DNA of 55,214 bases from contig JAUCBJ010001076.1 in assembly GCA_032718475.1 (NCBI GenBank), forward strand, positions 1 through 55,214, in the 5' to 3' direction. A program made the position numbers and the translations under genes. The DNA is from Nemertoderma westbladi (taxonomy: Eukaryota; Xenacoelomorpha; Nemertodermatida; Nemertodermatidae). The notes below the pieces were generated by a model. It saw only the letters and a list, made by a program, of their open reading frames with translations, made no database searches and was not told where the DNA came from. This document shows positions 30,539 to 42,419 of the stretch, piece after piece (the stretch's first letter is position 1; every line of letters begins with the position of its first letter).

Positions 30539-31921
30539 ATGGCGTCACGTCGTGTAATCACTTGGCGTAATTTTATAATCCTACTAGCATTTATTGCTGC
30601 ACCCCTATCATTATTATACCTATATCCAAATCAAACTTATGATACCATCTATTATATAATCTCCTATTCGCCCAAAGAATCAGCCAATGAAAACATCCCT
30701 CCGCCTAGAACAGCAACAACAGGACGGGAAGATGGAATTTTTTTACAATGGAATGACCTGGGATCTACACCAGCCAATGAAAAACCTTCTACATTTAGCA
30801 ATTCAGTACGCCCATCAACCAATGAGAAGAGTCCCACCCATGGGACAGCAAGTGCGGCAGCCAATGGTAGATTATATACACATATGACATCAACAGTTCC
30901 AAATTACAACCCTTTAAAAATTATTTTGGTTACTTTTATGCGCACTGGTTCCAGTTTCACTGGTGAAATTTTCAACCAAAACCCTAATATTTTCTACTTT
31001 TATGAACCTTTGAAATATGTGAATAATGCATTGCTTAGTCGTAAAGGTAACTGCAGTGTCTTTACTCAATTTAATGAGACTTGCGATTCCTTTTTCGATT
31101 ATCATAAAAATGGGATGTTACCTTGGGAATTTCCCGATGCAGTTAAAAGCGGATCCTTGGAGTATTTGTTGAACTGCAAATGGCCAAATTCCTTCAAAAT
31201 GTTTAACAAAGGTTGTGAAACAAAATTGATTATGGATGCGGGAATATGTGAGAATTCCGCAAACGGGCTTTTCGTTGGCAATGCTAACTATGATTTGGAT
31301 GGAGTTCGGGAAATGTGTTTAGAGAAGGACATTCGTGTGATCAAGACAACCCGAGTTATGGATTTAGGTCCGGCAGTACGCCGGCTTGTCTTGGAAGATA
31401 ATTTTAAGATTGTAGTTTTGTTTAGGGACCCGCGTGGCCAGGCGTCATCGATGGCTAAAATAATCGATTCATTAGCTAAAAGTAAGTTGGGTAAATATAC
31501 TGCAGAGGAAGTCACGGAACTAGTCTACTGCCCGTGGATGGCAAATATGGTGAATACGGTCCAGACAGACCCTGCAATTTCAAAGGCGACAGTCATTATT
31601 CGTTATGAGGACCTTGCCATCGACCCTATTGGTTTCTACGAAAGGCTTTATAGACGACTCTCTCTTCCAAAAGAAGAAGCGGTAGAAAAATTTGTGAAAA
31701 ATAACACTTTTTACGAGCAATATAATTACAGGATGTGGAGAGATGTTGTGGATCACAAGTCAGCGGAGGCGATAGCGATGGCTTGGCGGGGGGTGATGCC
31801 CAATGCTACTGCAGACAGTGTATACTCGAACTGCGGACAGTACGTAAATCTCGAGCAATTGGGTTACTACCCTGGTACTTCGGAATATCTGTTAGGCCCA
31901 CAGACTGTTAATCCTGTTTGA
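30539..31921 (+). CDS. Carbohydrate sulfotransferase (CHST1/3-like Golgi 6-O-sulfotransferase)
   Basis: 460 aa from ATGGCGTCACG at 30539, without introns. It would transfer sulfate from PAPS to galactose, GlcNAc or GalNAc in Golgi glycans. The N-terminus has a short cytoplasmic part and a signal-anchor (FIILLAFIAAPLSLLYLY, residues about 13-30), giving type II topology, followed by a Ser/Thr/Pro stem. The 5'-phosphosulfate loop is TFMRTGSSFTGEIF (about 134-147) and the 3'-phosphate motif is IVVLFRDPRGQASSM (about 292-306). FYEPLKYV and the C-terminal GYYPGTSEYLLGP also fit the family. Length is normal for it. Many invertebrates have lineage-specific expansions of this family; the exact substrate cannot be told. 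Confidence 0.93.
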   Translation: MASRRVITWRNFIILLAFIAAPLSLLYLYPNQTYDTIYYIISYSPKESANENIPPPRTATTGREDGIFLQWNDLGSTPANEKPSTFSNSVRPSTNEKSPTHGTASAAANGRLYTHMTSTVPNYNPLKIILVTFMRTGSSFTGEIFNQNPNIFYFYEPLKYVNNALLSRKGNCSVFTQFNETCDSFFDYHKNGMLPWEFPDAVKSGSLEYLLNCKWPNSFKMFNKGCETKLIMDAGICENSANGLFVGNANYDLDGVREMCLEKDIRVIKTTRVMDLGPAVRRLVLEDNFKIVVLFRDPRGQASSMAKIIDSLAKSKLGKYTAEEVTELVYCPWMANMVNTVQTDPAISKATVIIRYEDLAIDPIGFYERLYRRLSLPKEEAVEKFVKNNTFYEQYNYRMWRDVVDHKSAEAIAMAWRGVMPNATADSVYSNCGQYVNLEQLGYYPGTSEYLLGPQTVNPV

Positions 31922-32298
31922 TGTTTTCTATTAGTGATATATTTATACTGCTCAGTTATATATAATCACAACATCATATTTAATTTAGTAGGGCTATAAA
32001 TAATATTTAACAGTTTATGTTACAGTTACCATTTTATGTTACAGTTACCAGTTTATGTACAGAGTTTATGTTCACTGAGCTGGCAGTCCGGCACCGTTCT
32101 GCCCTCAATATCTCATTAGAGAAATAGTTTTTTTCAGTCAAATCTCCATTATTAGATTTATAAATATGATATTAATCTACATACAGGTATTAAACTAGTA
32201 CATACAATAGAAACACAATACACCTCCAACCGACCACCAGCTGACGTATTTTACTTAGCTGGTAACATTGCAGTCATTAACTAACTGGTAACACTGCA
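31922..32298. other. Likely 3' flank of the sulfotransferase gene
   Basis: AT-rich, no ORF. It contains two copies of TTATGTTACAGTTACCA-like sequence (32013-32060). No canonical AATAAA was pinned down. Confidence 0.4.
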
Positions 32299-32998
32299 GT
32301 CAACTGTCTCTAAATGTAACATCTCTTGCTTAATATATCCAACTGTCTCTATATGTAACATCTCTTGCTTAATATATCAACTGTCTCTAAATGTAACATC
32401 TCTTGCTTAATATATCCAACTGTCTCTATATGTAACATCTCTTGCTTAATATATCAACTGTCTCTAAATGTAACATCTCTTGCTTAATATATCAACTGTC
32501 TCTAAATGTAACATCTCTTGCTTAATATATCCCAACTGTCTCTAAATGTAACATCTCTTGCTTAATATATCCCAACTGTCTCTTAATGTAACATCTCTTG
32601 CTTAATATATCAACTGTCTCTAAATGTAACATCTCTTGCTTAATATATCCCAACTGTCTCTAAATGTAACATATCTTGCTTAATATATCCCAACTGTCTC
32701 TAAATGTAACATATCTTGCTTAATATATCCAACTGTCTCTAAATGTAACATCTCTTGCTTAATATATCAACTGTCTCTAAATATAACATCTCTTGCTTAA
32801 TATATCCCAACTGTCTCTAAATGTAACATCTCTTGCTTAATATATCCAACTGTCTCTAAATGTAACATCTCTTGCTTAATATATCCCAACTGTCTCTAAA
32901 TGTAACATCACTTGCTTAATATATCAACTGCCTCTAAATGTAACATCTGTTGCTTAATATATCAACTGTCTCTAAATTTAATATCTTTTGCTTAAAAA
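32299..32998. repeat. Minisatellite, 38-40-bp unit, 18 copies
   Basis: Eighteen head-to-tail copies of a unit starting AACTGTCTCTAAATGTAACA and continuing TCTCTTGCTTAATATATC, with 0-2 extra C between units. Most copies differ by one base or none, so the array is recently homogenised; the last two are more diverged. It lies 380 bp downstream of the sulfotransferase stop. Confidence 0.95.
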
Positions 32999-35900
32999 TA
33001 TCCAAATTTAAGAAATTAAGCTTTTATTATATTTAAATATGCTCATTTTCGAATAAAATTACATACCCCAAGTCTCAAATCCAGAACCTGGTAAGATACA
33101 GTTCTCGTCTCATTAGCAATCCTCGCTTCACTCTTGCTCGGATTATAATACTACACACTGTAATCTTATGAAGTGCTAGATTATAAGAGTTTCAGTAAAT
33201 AGTTATGAAATATTTTTATTACTTTTCTGATATTGGACATCAAATACTTACTTACTATACCTCCGTTTAATCTAATAATTCAGTATTGTTATTGAATGAT
33301 GGTGATTGGGTTGTTTGGGAGATGCAATATGTTGAAATAAAAGGATATCATAATAATTATATTCGGTTAATGTCGTGTGTGTTCAACAGGCCATTTTAGA
33401 ACATCCAATCATATGCAACTATTATGGGATTTGTAAAGAAATTACCCAATACGATACAATACAACAATCAAGAATATAGTGTCTATCTAAAACATCACAA
33501 CAAATAGTCAAACATTTCGCCCAACAATACAACAATCAAGCCTACTGTACCGCATTAGCATGCCAAATTAGTGTACCGGTATTACATTAGCCACATCAGC
33601 GTATCACATTAGCTCAATACAGATTATCACATTAGCGTAGAACATCCAGGTCACCTAGGCCTAATGATTCCCCCCCCCCCCCCCATAACAACTTAAAAAA
33701 GGGACAGAATCTAGATTGCTCCACCCTTGCCACTTTGGGTTAACCGGTCCCCGGTGATCCGACTTCAACCAACCCACCCTAATGGTCCTTCACTTCACCA
33801 GCCCAGCCGCGTATTGGATCCTTTCGCTCCGCCGTCGCCCTTCCCGGTTGTGCGCCCGCGCTGTCTCCCTTAGTCCAAACATGGTAAAATAAGCTGTTAC
33901 CGCACAAGCGTAATTTGCATGCAACAGTCTGACAGTTGAGAGTAGAGATTAATTACTCAGAAACAAATCACATTTTAGCAGTTTTTAATCAATAAGAATA
34001 ATCAATAAATCAGGAATCAGAAGCAGTAATCAATTCAAAGTCACATTGTAAAGCAGAAAAACAGTAAAGTTCCGGCACTGCAAAAACTTGAATAACGGAA
34101 ATTAAAGATGGCGGCCAATAATAATCCTATTCGCAATCCTATTAATATCACAAGATCGTACGATATCCAGCTGGCTTTTCGTCCAATTAGAGAGCAGGAA
34201 ATCGCCAACTTAATTTGACATAAATAAAAGCGTAATTTAACGCAAATTAAACACAATTATCGATTTATACAGAAATAAAAGCGAATTTAGCACAATTATT
34301 AGGTAGATTTAGTAGATACTGTATAACGGCAAATATGTATACTGGATTTATCGGTTTTTGCCACCGTATTTAAATACATTGCGGTTTTATTATAAACTAT
34401 ACGTACTTAATTCTACATACTGTATAAAATGAAATGAATATAAAAAAAACTTGTAGATTTTATTTACCGTATCTAATTATAATACGATTGCATTACAAAT
34501 ACACTTATCTAATTTATTTTATTTTATACTGTATAATGGGCTGTTTCGGACACAACGCCATGTATCGTAACACCACTCCAAGAGAAACAGTCAATGTTTC
34601 TCTCAAATTGTAGAAGAGGTAGGGCGTTATTAAACAATAAAATAAAATTATACTTTCTCAAATAAATCAACTATTTTTGGTTCAATAATTCTATTACTAC
34701 ATACAAATATTGCCACTGATTATTGCATAAACTATTGCATAATTATGATTACATACAAATACAAATTAAATTACAAAATATACTTCAAAGGAAACTTATT
34801 TACAAATTACCATTCACTTATTGAAATAGGATATAGCTAGGACTATGTCAGGCTAATTATTATTAAACTAAATATAAATTGCATTTTTAAGATAAAAGTC
34901 AAATCATTTTAAAAATGTGTCATAACTTCGAGATGATTGGCATTGTCGTAAATGTGTTTTAAAGTTTGCTTACTTTTTAGGTTCTGGGGGGCTATTTAAA
35001 AAAGGGCCTAGTAAACAAAGGGTTAAGGCTGATTATTAAACTAAATATAAAAAATACGTAATAATTTCCTTCCTTTTAATTTCAAAACTTTTACTTAATT
35101 TCTTATAAAAATTGCCTTTACTAAAACTGCTTTTTAAAATCACCTTTACTTGATGATTGCTTAGGTGGAGTGATCGGTTTAAGCCAAACCCGCGGGTTTG
35201 TCTCTCCAACCACTTCCTTTGCCTCTTAATAATTCTTAATACAAATATATATACAAATATTAATCACAAATAATAACAAACAATTAAATAATGTATTTAC
35301 TATTTCAAACGGACTATAAAGTGTTTCCTTTACATATCTTCAGGCCTTCTTAATACTTTATTAAAAAAAAAATGTTATGTCTAAACTAAATCAAATAACA
35401 AATAAGTATAACATATACTAAAATCCGATTGTGATGGCTTTCTTTAGACTTAGAAATATATTCTTTGTAAGAAGTTATTTCAAGGTATGACTATTGCACC
35501 AGCATATAGTTCACTAATAGGTCTTAAATCGTGAGCAAAGTAATCGAGTTTAAGTGTGAGTTCAATAAGGCTATAGTACATAGTGAACTATATGAATCTC
35601 TAACTAATATTAACTGGGCAATAAATCTGGACGTATATGTCAGAGCGACGATGATATATAAAAGATTGGACATAATCGGGCTTAATAATACGTGCGTCGA
35701 AACTTCCCGAAATAATTTGGAGTAAAAATATCGTATAAATCGCGGTCGTGGGTATGGTTAGTAGACGGATGGATGGCGCGAATCTTTTGGATGTCGAAAC
35801 AGTCTGCGTTGCCTTTCCCGCGTCGCATCTTTACCTCATCTTGATACTCATGCATGAGTTTCTTCTCTGGGGAATTGGATCGTATGTGGACCGTGGACTC

Positions 35901-36210
35901 GAGAGTGCTAAACCCCCGGGTTTGTGTTAAACACTGGATGCGGTAGGCCCTATAAATAATCGTATATTCTTATCCACTACAGCACTAACTGACTGTCACA
36001 TATCGCCATCTACATATAATAAAAACAACCCACTACCGGTACCAACTGCTACTGTACTATCACGACAGCAGGACTTACAACAATGCCGGACTTAGATCAT
36101 GAATTGACTTTCATCGTGTACATAATATAGATATTGACATTCCTACACTTTTTTCTTTTTTTACTTTGTTTTTTTAAGGATAGTTTAAATCAAGTCTATT
36201 TTCCCTAATT
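32999..36210. other. Unassigned intergenic DNA
   Basis: No exon is recognised. Notable items are a C-tract near 33670-33684, a GC-rich 150-bp stretch at about 33720-33875 in otherwise AT-rich DNA, and a potential stem-loop at 34554-34628. Short ORFs here (up to 71 aa) have no recognisable features. Confidence 0.5.
34554..34628. other. Possible structured stem-loop
   Basis: A perfect inner hairpin AGAGAAAC (34581-34588) / GTTTCTCT (34596-34603) with a 7-base loop is enclosed by AACGCC (34554-34559) / GGCGTT (34623-34628). It could be a small RNA structure or chance; there is no box motif to name it. Confidence 0.3.
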
Positions 36211-36600
36211 TGATACAGTTCAGAAGGTTGAGTCCGTTGTCTCCCTTTTTGGTAAGACAATTGGCAATTTGAGCTGATCCAGGACACCAGTTTACAGATT
36301 TTATTTCTCCACGCTCCAGGGATTGTTTAATTGCCACAATGTCTATTCTTAACGTTTATCATCAACCATCTTTGTTGAATGTATTGCCTCAATCACACTT
36401 CGGTTATCAACATCGGCATCTATAGGAAGGGTAGACATACCAGGTTTTTTGAAGCCAAGTAATTCCAGAAGCAAGATCCGAATGTAAACAAATTTTTCTA
36501 TTCCCTCTTGAAGACTTAATGCTTCAGGTGCAATAGTTGAACGGACTACACGCTTTATTTTGTTAACGAGCCCTGCGCCGCTTCGCGCTGCACTTCTAAA
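36211..36600 (-). pseudogene. Ty1/copia-like RNase H fragment, broken
   Basis: Minus-strand translation gives RVVRSTIAPEALSLQEGIEK, then ADVDNRSVIEAIHSTKMVDD, then IVAIKQSLERGEI and SVNWCPGSAQIANCLTKKG. This is the RNase H of Ty1/copia-type pol as found in many invertebrate genomes (S-T-x-A-x-E-A and D-N-x-S motifs). A one-base deletion after MVDDKR shifts the frame and creates stops. RT and integrase parts are absent, so it is a fossil fragment. Confidence 0.78.
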
Positions 36601-36712
36601 TCCTTAAGCGCACGATAAATAAAGATCACAGCTGTCAATTCAATCATCGTAGGTTAGTTAATCAGGCGGTTCTGGGGGCGCGAGTTAAATTCATGATGAT
36701 GATGATACGACT

Positions 36713-37051
36713 GTGGCTGCGGTGCAGGAGTTGCAACACACCCTGTGGAGAATTCAACACGTCCTCTGGAGCGGAGTTTGGGTCTCGTTTCAAGTGACGC
36801 GTTGCTTGTTTGTAAAGTTTCTTGTCAACTCATCTGCAGGGTGCAGCTGGGTTCGTTATCGCCTGAAAAGATGGAGGAGAGAGATTGCTGAAAGGCGCAG
36901 GCAGCTCAAAACTGGCAGGTCTGTCGCTCCAACGCAACACCAGTGGAGTCCCGTAAAGGATATCGGAAATCTAATTGTGGCGCCCGCAGCAGGGGTCAAA
37001 CCCTTACAATACATGGCAAGCCCATCGGGACCCAGCCAAAGCTTGACGTAG
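36713..37051 (+). CDS. Hypothetical ORF, 112 aa
   Basis: ATG-started ORF with a hydrophobic N-half (VLWSGVWVSFQVTRCLFVKFL) followed by an arginine-rich stretch (RYRLKRWRREIAERRRQLKT). No family is recognised. It lies next to a copia fragment and may be part of a decayed element; no splice signals were convincing. Confidence 0.25.
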   Translation: MAAVQELQHTLWRIQHVLWSGVWVSFQVTRCLFVKFLVNSSAGCSWVRYRLKRWRREIAERRRQLKTGRSVAPTQHQWSPVKDIGNLIVAPAAGVKPLQYMASPSGPSQSLT

Positions 37052-38138
37052 GACGAGGGCGCCGTGGTTACTATAACTTTCGTATCGAGAACGCTGACGA
37101 CTGGATCAACCACTAATATATAACTCTATGATGCTATCCGCTGAACCAGTGCCACAGGTTTATATGATTCCAGACCCCTATTGCGAGATTGAGACGTGTA
37201 CAACATCTATCAACCAGCAGTCAGTATCGTGGGGTTGGCCACCCGAGCTACCTGGCTCACCTGCCAGCAGCTTAGGTTCAGTGCTCCAAACTCTGCCCCA
37301 CTCTCAAGCTATTCTCGGTATCTATTCCCATGCATAGCGCAAAAACTTTGGAGATAAACTGGCCGTGACCGACTCACTTTTTGATACCCAAACTACTCCC
37401 CATACTTGTACTAAAATAGTGTAGTTAGAATGAGCATTAATTATCCCGGCGCTCGACTAAACCAAACTCACGGGTTTGATTATCGAACGCCTCTCTCAAC
37501 AACAAACTACTGAGTGGGGTCTGTGTACGCCGCTGGTGCTACTAACCTTTACCACCCTTGGTTGTTGTACTGTTGGCACCAATCTGTGGAATCTACTGAA
37601 CTCAATTTACAATCCTAAATATAATAGCCGTGACCATAGTGTTCTGATACGACATTTTCACGACTTTCAAATTGCTGTGTTCATATAAACATGTCTCTAC
37701 TGTGGACACGTCTATTCTACGTTTGAATTTGTCTTGGGTTCAACTGTAATTACAATTTTGAACTTTCGAATCGGAAAATTTTTGATTTGATTCCCACTAG
37801 ACAAATTTTCTAACGAAATTCACCACAAACCCGCTCCTATGCATTTCCGAGTATTTGCATACGAGGAATGCATACGAAGTGAATTTGCGTTTCTGACACT
37901 AATCTTGTTTTGAGTCAGAAGACAAGTTATAGTCTTCTGTCTCAATTCGTGTTTCCTCTGATAACACGATATCTTGTGCCAGTCTATCCAAGGTGTGTAA
38001 ACCCTTAGTTTTACATTTTTCCTGTATGGACACTTGCATTTGAGTTTTACTTTTGGCGCACCTCGCACATTCCGTGCAGGGCATTTATGTCGTAACTAAC
38101 CTTTCCAGATCTTGTAGTTACATATATATCCCGCTACA
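37052..38138. other. Unassigned DNA between retroelement remnants
   Basis: No supported gene. Short ORFs on both strands (60-82 aa) lack domains. It may include the decayed 3' end of the BEL/Pao copy to its right, but no LTR was recognised. Confidence 0.4.
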
Positions 38139-38400
38139 GTGAACCTTCGAACCGCTCCATTGGACCTTCATGCCGCTCCAGTAGATATTCAGGCCGCTCC
38201 ATTGAATATTCAGGCCGCTCCATTGAATATTCAGGCCGCTCCATTGAATATTCAGGCCGCTCCATTGAATATTCAGGCCGCTCCATTGAATATTCAGGCC
38301 GCTCCATTGAATATTCATTCCGCTCCAATGAATATTCAGGCCGCTCCAATGACTCTTCAGGCCGCTCCAATGACTCTTCAGGCCGCTCCAATGAGTCTAG
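38139..38400. repeat. 21-bp tandem repeat, about 12 copies, in frame with the BEL/Pao fossil
   Basis: Copies of GGCCGCTCCATTGAATATTCA; the inner six are identical and the outer ones are diverged (GACTCTTCA, GAGTCTAG variants). On the minus strand each unit encodes a 7-residue S-M-E-R-P-E-Y repeat, continuous with the end of the BEL/Pao-like reading frame at 38613-38134. Confidence 0.92.
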
Positions 38401-38429
38401 TCTGGCCTTTGCTATATATTTGGTGGGTT

Positions 38430-40400
38430 TACTAACCTTTATTTCCACATCTAATGAATGGCATTGGATTTGTAACAATCTGGCCAGTGTTCCTGTGTCT
38501 TTGTTAAGAACTCTGGTCCGTGTAACCAAAACTCTTGTGATTCTTCCTGACAGAATTGCGATGGCATGGCGCCTCTTGAAGTTATGTTGGCAGGGTTTAA
38601 TACTCTTGGACAATGTCTCCCTTGCTCCTTTGTCGAAAACTCGACTATTTGAGCGCGTCTATTTGCCACACACGTTTTTTGTGCAATATTGTCCGCTGTA
38701 ATATATACTAGCACCAAAGATGCGTCCGTCCAATAAAATAATGTCAATGTAGTATCTAATTCCTCCTTGATCTGTTTACTTACCTCTACAGACAGATCTG
38801 ATAACCATATTTGCCTCATGCAGATCCTAGCTTGCAATATTACTGGGCTTAAAAAGGTCATCGGATCAAAGAGTCTGCTCATTGTGGATAAGCAAACCCT
38901 CTTCGTTAATGTCTTGTCGGGACTGTTAGGCTCAAATCTTACTGTTACCTGAAACTTGTCTGTATTCGGGTTCCACCCGAGTCCTAATACACGCGCGATG
39001 GGAATACGCTCTACGCCTAACTCAATGTCTCACGATCCTTTACCGGGAAGGACTCCAACAACGCTTCCGAGTTGGTTGCAAACTTGGTCAGAGGAAAACA
39101 TCCCGTCGCTAAACATTTCTGCAGACCGTGTGCTACTTCTATTGCCTCTTCTACAGTGTCTTGGAAACCAATGTGTCATCCATGTAGAAGTTCCTAAGGA
39201 TCGACACAATAACATCTGCCGGATAATTCCCAATTTGAGCCATCGTGTTCTTCTTGAGAAAGAACAATGTGCTGTTCGGGCTGTCGTGGTCACCGAATAT
39301 CCTAACATACATCTGGTATGTAACCACCGGACCTGATAAGTCTTCATTCACATACCAGAGAAACCTGAGGCTATCCTGATCCGCCTTGCAGGCCCGTACT
39401 TGATGAAACATTGCCTCAATGTCACATGTAAACGCGAATAGGCGCTGTCTAAAGCGTAGCAGTATCCCGATTAAATAGTTATTTAAATTGGGACCGACCA
39501 TAAGTTCTGAGTTTAGGGACATTTTGTAAACTGCAGCGCAATCGTTCACTACGCGGAATTTGTTAGGTTTATCTGGGTGTGTCACATAATGATGTGGGAG
39601 ATATGAAGTCTGGTTGGACTCGATCTCTGGGTTCTCTACTTTCCTGGCGAATCCCTTTGTTAGATAATTGTTTATCTGGGCGCAGTATTTCTCCTTTATG
39701 TACTGATTTCTTAACAGCAGCATTCTCACCCCAGTCAATCGTTTTAACGCCAGATTGTAATTGTTTTCTAATTGTGGAGGTTGTTGACGCCTCAACATCC
39801 CGACCTCAAAATGTCCGTTTGGCAACAGCCGTATAGTATCATCCATTATATCTATCGACTTCTTATCGTCTGCAGACATAGTTACGTCATATCCTCCAGG
39901 TTTCATTGTGTCCTTATCTAACCATTCTATCGTCTTAGCTCTTAGCTCAAGGTCTTGATGAATCATTTCCTTTTTTAACTCTTTGGCGCTTAGTTTAAAA
40001 CTATCGAGTTCTCGATATTTCGCCACCTGACCTTCCACTATGTTGGCATATGTCATGACATTACTCAAAAACGTTGAGTGAGCTACTGAACCAGACCCAC
40101 GGGTTTGATAACTGTAGTCCTCGGGTTCACTGTCCGTTCGATTGCTATAGAGCGATTCTGACAATTTCACGTTACCAGGATATGACTCTTCCTCTGATTC
40201 GCTGAAATCACTGTAAAGATCAATGCAGGTTCTCCTGAAATCGTCTATATCCGGTTGTTTTACAGAATTGCAGGGGGTTAGGTGATGTCTGTTGTGTCGT
40301 TTGTGAGTCGCCTCATCCACGAATCGGCTCGTCGCCACTTGGGAACTCGTATGCGATGGGTATGTGCGTATACCAACCCAATATAGTCCTGTGGGCATGT
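38430..40400 (-). pseudogene. Degenerate BEL/Pao pol (protease tail, RT, partial RNase H)
   Basis: The frame 40398-39151 (415 aa) holds the protease-RT linker and RT: YLPHHYVTHPDKPNKFRVVN, FTCDIEAMFHQV and NFYMDDTLVS, the YMDD box. A frameshift follows directly after it. The RT thumb continues in another frame, and 38882-38451 carries RNase H pieces (FYWTDASLVLVYI, LNPANITSRG, WLHGPEFLT) with an internal deletion of the RNase H start. Integrase is missing; the frame instead runs into the 21-bp repeat. It is diverged from the 17-kb element, so a different lineage. Confidence 0.85.
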
Positions 40401-40429
40401 GGTCCGTTTACATACAGCTCAGCTGGTTT

Positions 40430-40870
40430 TGTTTCCCATATTTGGGTGTACTGCAAGGTGACACATTGGCGCCATTACTATTTGTAATGATACTGGAATA
40501 TGCAAGGGGGACTGCCACAAAGGGTGATGATCTGGGATTTACACTTCAAGAACGCAGAAGTAGTAGATATCCGGCAACTACAGTCACAGACACCGACTTT
40601 GCGGATGACATCGCCCTGCTCTCTAATACGCTAGCAGATGCGCAGCTTATACTGGATATAGTGGAGGGCTGCTAAGGAGATTGGATTGCATATAAATGCC
40701 ACCAAGACCGAATTCATGGCCTTTAATGTTAATGGAAACTTCACAACAATTGATAATAATCAACCAAGGAAGGTTGATGACTTCCAGTACCTTTGGTCAC
40801 TGATAGAGAGCAGCAAAAAAGCCATAGAAGTCGGCCAAAGCAAAGGCTTGGGTAGCTCTATCTAAAATGG
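40430..40870 (+). pseudogene. Non-LTR retrotransposon RT fragment (+ strand)
   Basis: Encodes GVLQGDTLAPLLFVMILEYA and TDTDFADDIALLSNT (the F-A-D-D catalytic box). After a frame change it continues with IGLHINATKTEFMAF and VDDFQYL, the LINE RT thumb. The upstream end butts onto the BEL/Pao fossil at about 40400-40430. There is no endonuclease domain; 5'-truncated and broken. Confidence 0.85.
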
Positions 40871-40914
40871 ATACTACTACAATAGGAACGGCGTGCTGCA
40901 TTGCAGCTGCATTT

Positions 40915-42290
40915 TTAAGAATGCTGTGCCGGCTTGTCGACAAAATTGCGCCGCCATAACTCCCTATCACCCATGACATTTGCTAGATCATCCGCATCTT
41001 CAAGGTCAGTGTCCTTTAAGATGCGTCTCAAGAAAGTTATGGGCTGTCCACCATGCTTATTCACTCCATGAGGCTGCCATAGTACAAGATTATGCACTGG
41101 CTGGTCCTCACGGCGAAAGCAATGTCCTGCAAAGCGGAGGCGATTCTGTTCTAGTGTCAAGCTTGGGGGAACCAATGAGACACCTCCAATGTTATATAGT
41201 GTCTGGTTGGAGATGTGTGCGTTGTACTTGACACAATGAACCCGGCGTAGCATTCTTGTGAATGTGCCATCCAGACAGAGATTTGGTGTCCTCAGCAGTT
41301 AGAGCCCAGCATTTACTCCCATAGAGGAGTACTGGAACTACTGCTGCTCTAAATAATCGGACCTTAAGTTTCCGATTAATTCTCGGTGACTTCCAAATCC
41401 TGGAAAGCCTATTCAAGGCTGCCCATGCCTTTCCCTTACGTATTCGAAGGTCCTCACCTGACTTCCGGATCCATGATCCCAGGTAACAGAAGTCGTCCAC
41501 ATGCTCAAGCATACCATCCTTTGAGCTTATGCTCATCCGATCAGAGACTTGCTGAGGACTTTCAAAGTTAACGGTCAGAATTTTGGTCTTTCTGGAGTTA
41601 ATAAAAAGACCAACACTAGAAGCAGCATGTTCTAATGAGCTGAGGAGCCGTTGGGCTCCCTCTAATGATTCTGAGAGTATTCCTAAGTCATCTGCAAAGT
41701 CTAGATCAGTTAGGTACTTGGCAGGATTTCCTCGACTTCTGAAGCCAGTAGGTGGAGTTATCATCATCCCATCCTCATTATGATGATCTAAGGACATGCG
41801 TAGAACATAGTCAACCACAATTATGAACAAGAATGGTGCAATTGTGTCTCCCTGGAGGACGCCCCATAACACTTCAAATGGTTCTGTGTCACCGTTAACA
41901 GTAGACACAAATGTTGTCGAACAATCGTATACTGATCTGATTGCTGCAATAACTTCATCAGGAATCCCATATAATGAAAGTATGCTGAACATACGTGAGC
42001 GGGAGACTGAATCAAAGTCAACAATGATAACAGCCAGATACCTGTCTTTCTTTTTTGATAACTCTTCAATTATCCTTCTAAGTGCCAAACTGGGCTCCAT
42101 GGTCCCACGACCTTTAGGGAATCCATTCTGATTTCCACGGAACAGTCTCTCAATGGGATCCCTGATGCGATTTAATAGAATTCTATTGTATAGCATTGCA
42201 GCAATCGAGATCAATGAGATTCCCCGAAAAGAACCAGAGTGTAAGGTTGCCCTTCGTGGGAACTGGCACCAACTTATTTGTTTTCATTTT
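40915..42290 (-). pseudogene. Non-LTR retrotransposon, RT and C-terminus (- strand), frameshifted
   Basis: The frame 42214-41192 (340 aa) has the finger/palm motifs NQNGFPKGRGTMEPSLALRR, GVLQGDTIAPFLF and DLDFADDLGIL, then the thumb (HVDDFCYLGSWIRKSGED). A second frame 41253-40915 continues with LRRVHCVKYNAHISNQTLY, LRFAGHCFRRED and VMGDRELWRRNF, the usual C-terminal tail of this LINE type. The N-terminal continuation (PTKGNLTL near 42250) is in yet another frame. The endonuclease is absent. At least two frameshifts make it inactive. Confidence 0.88.
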
Positions 42291-42419
42291 TGTGGGACTC
42301 TTGTTGTTCGGTACATGTCTACTATGAGATAGATGAGCTTTAAACACCGCCTGGAAACCACCTGATTCCGGAAACCTCCGCATACCACCTGGAAATCAGA
42401 TCTCTCCAGGCACCTGAAT

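Noticed and set aside
33411-33425. Possible tRNA or snRNA genes in the intergenic stretches
   Set aside because: No region showed A/B boxes with a cloverleaf or other diagnostic motifs by eye; not reported without a covariance search.
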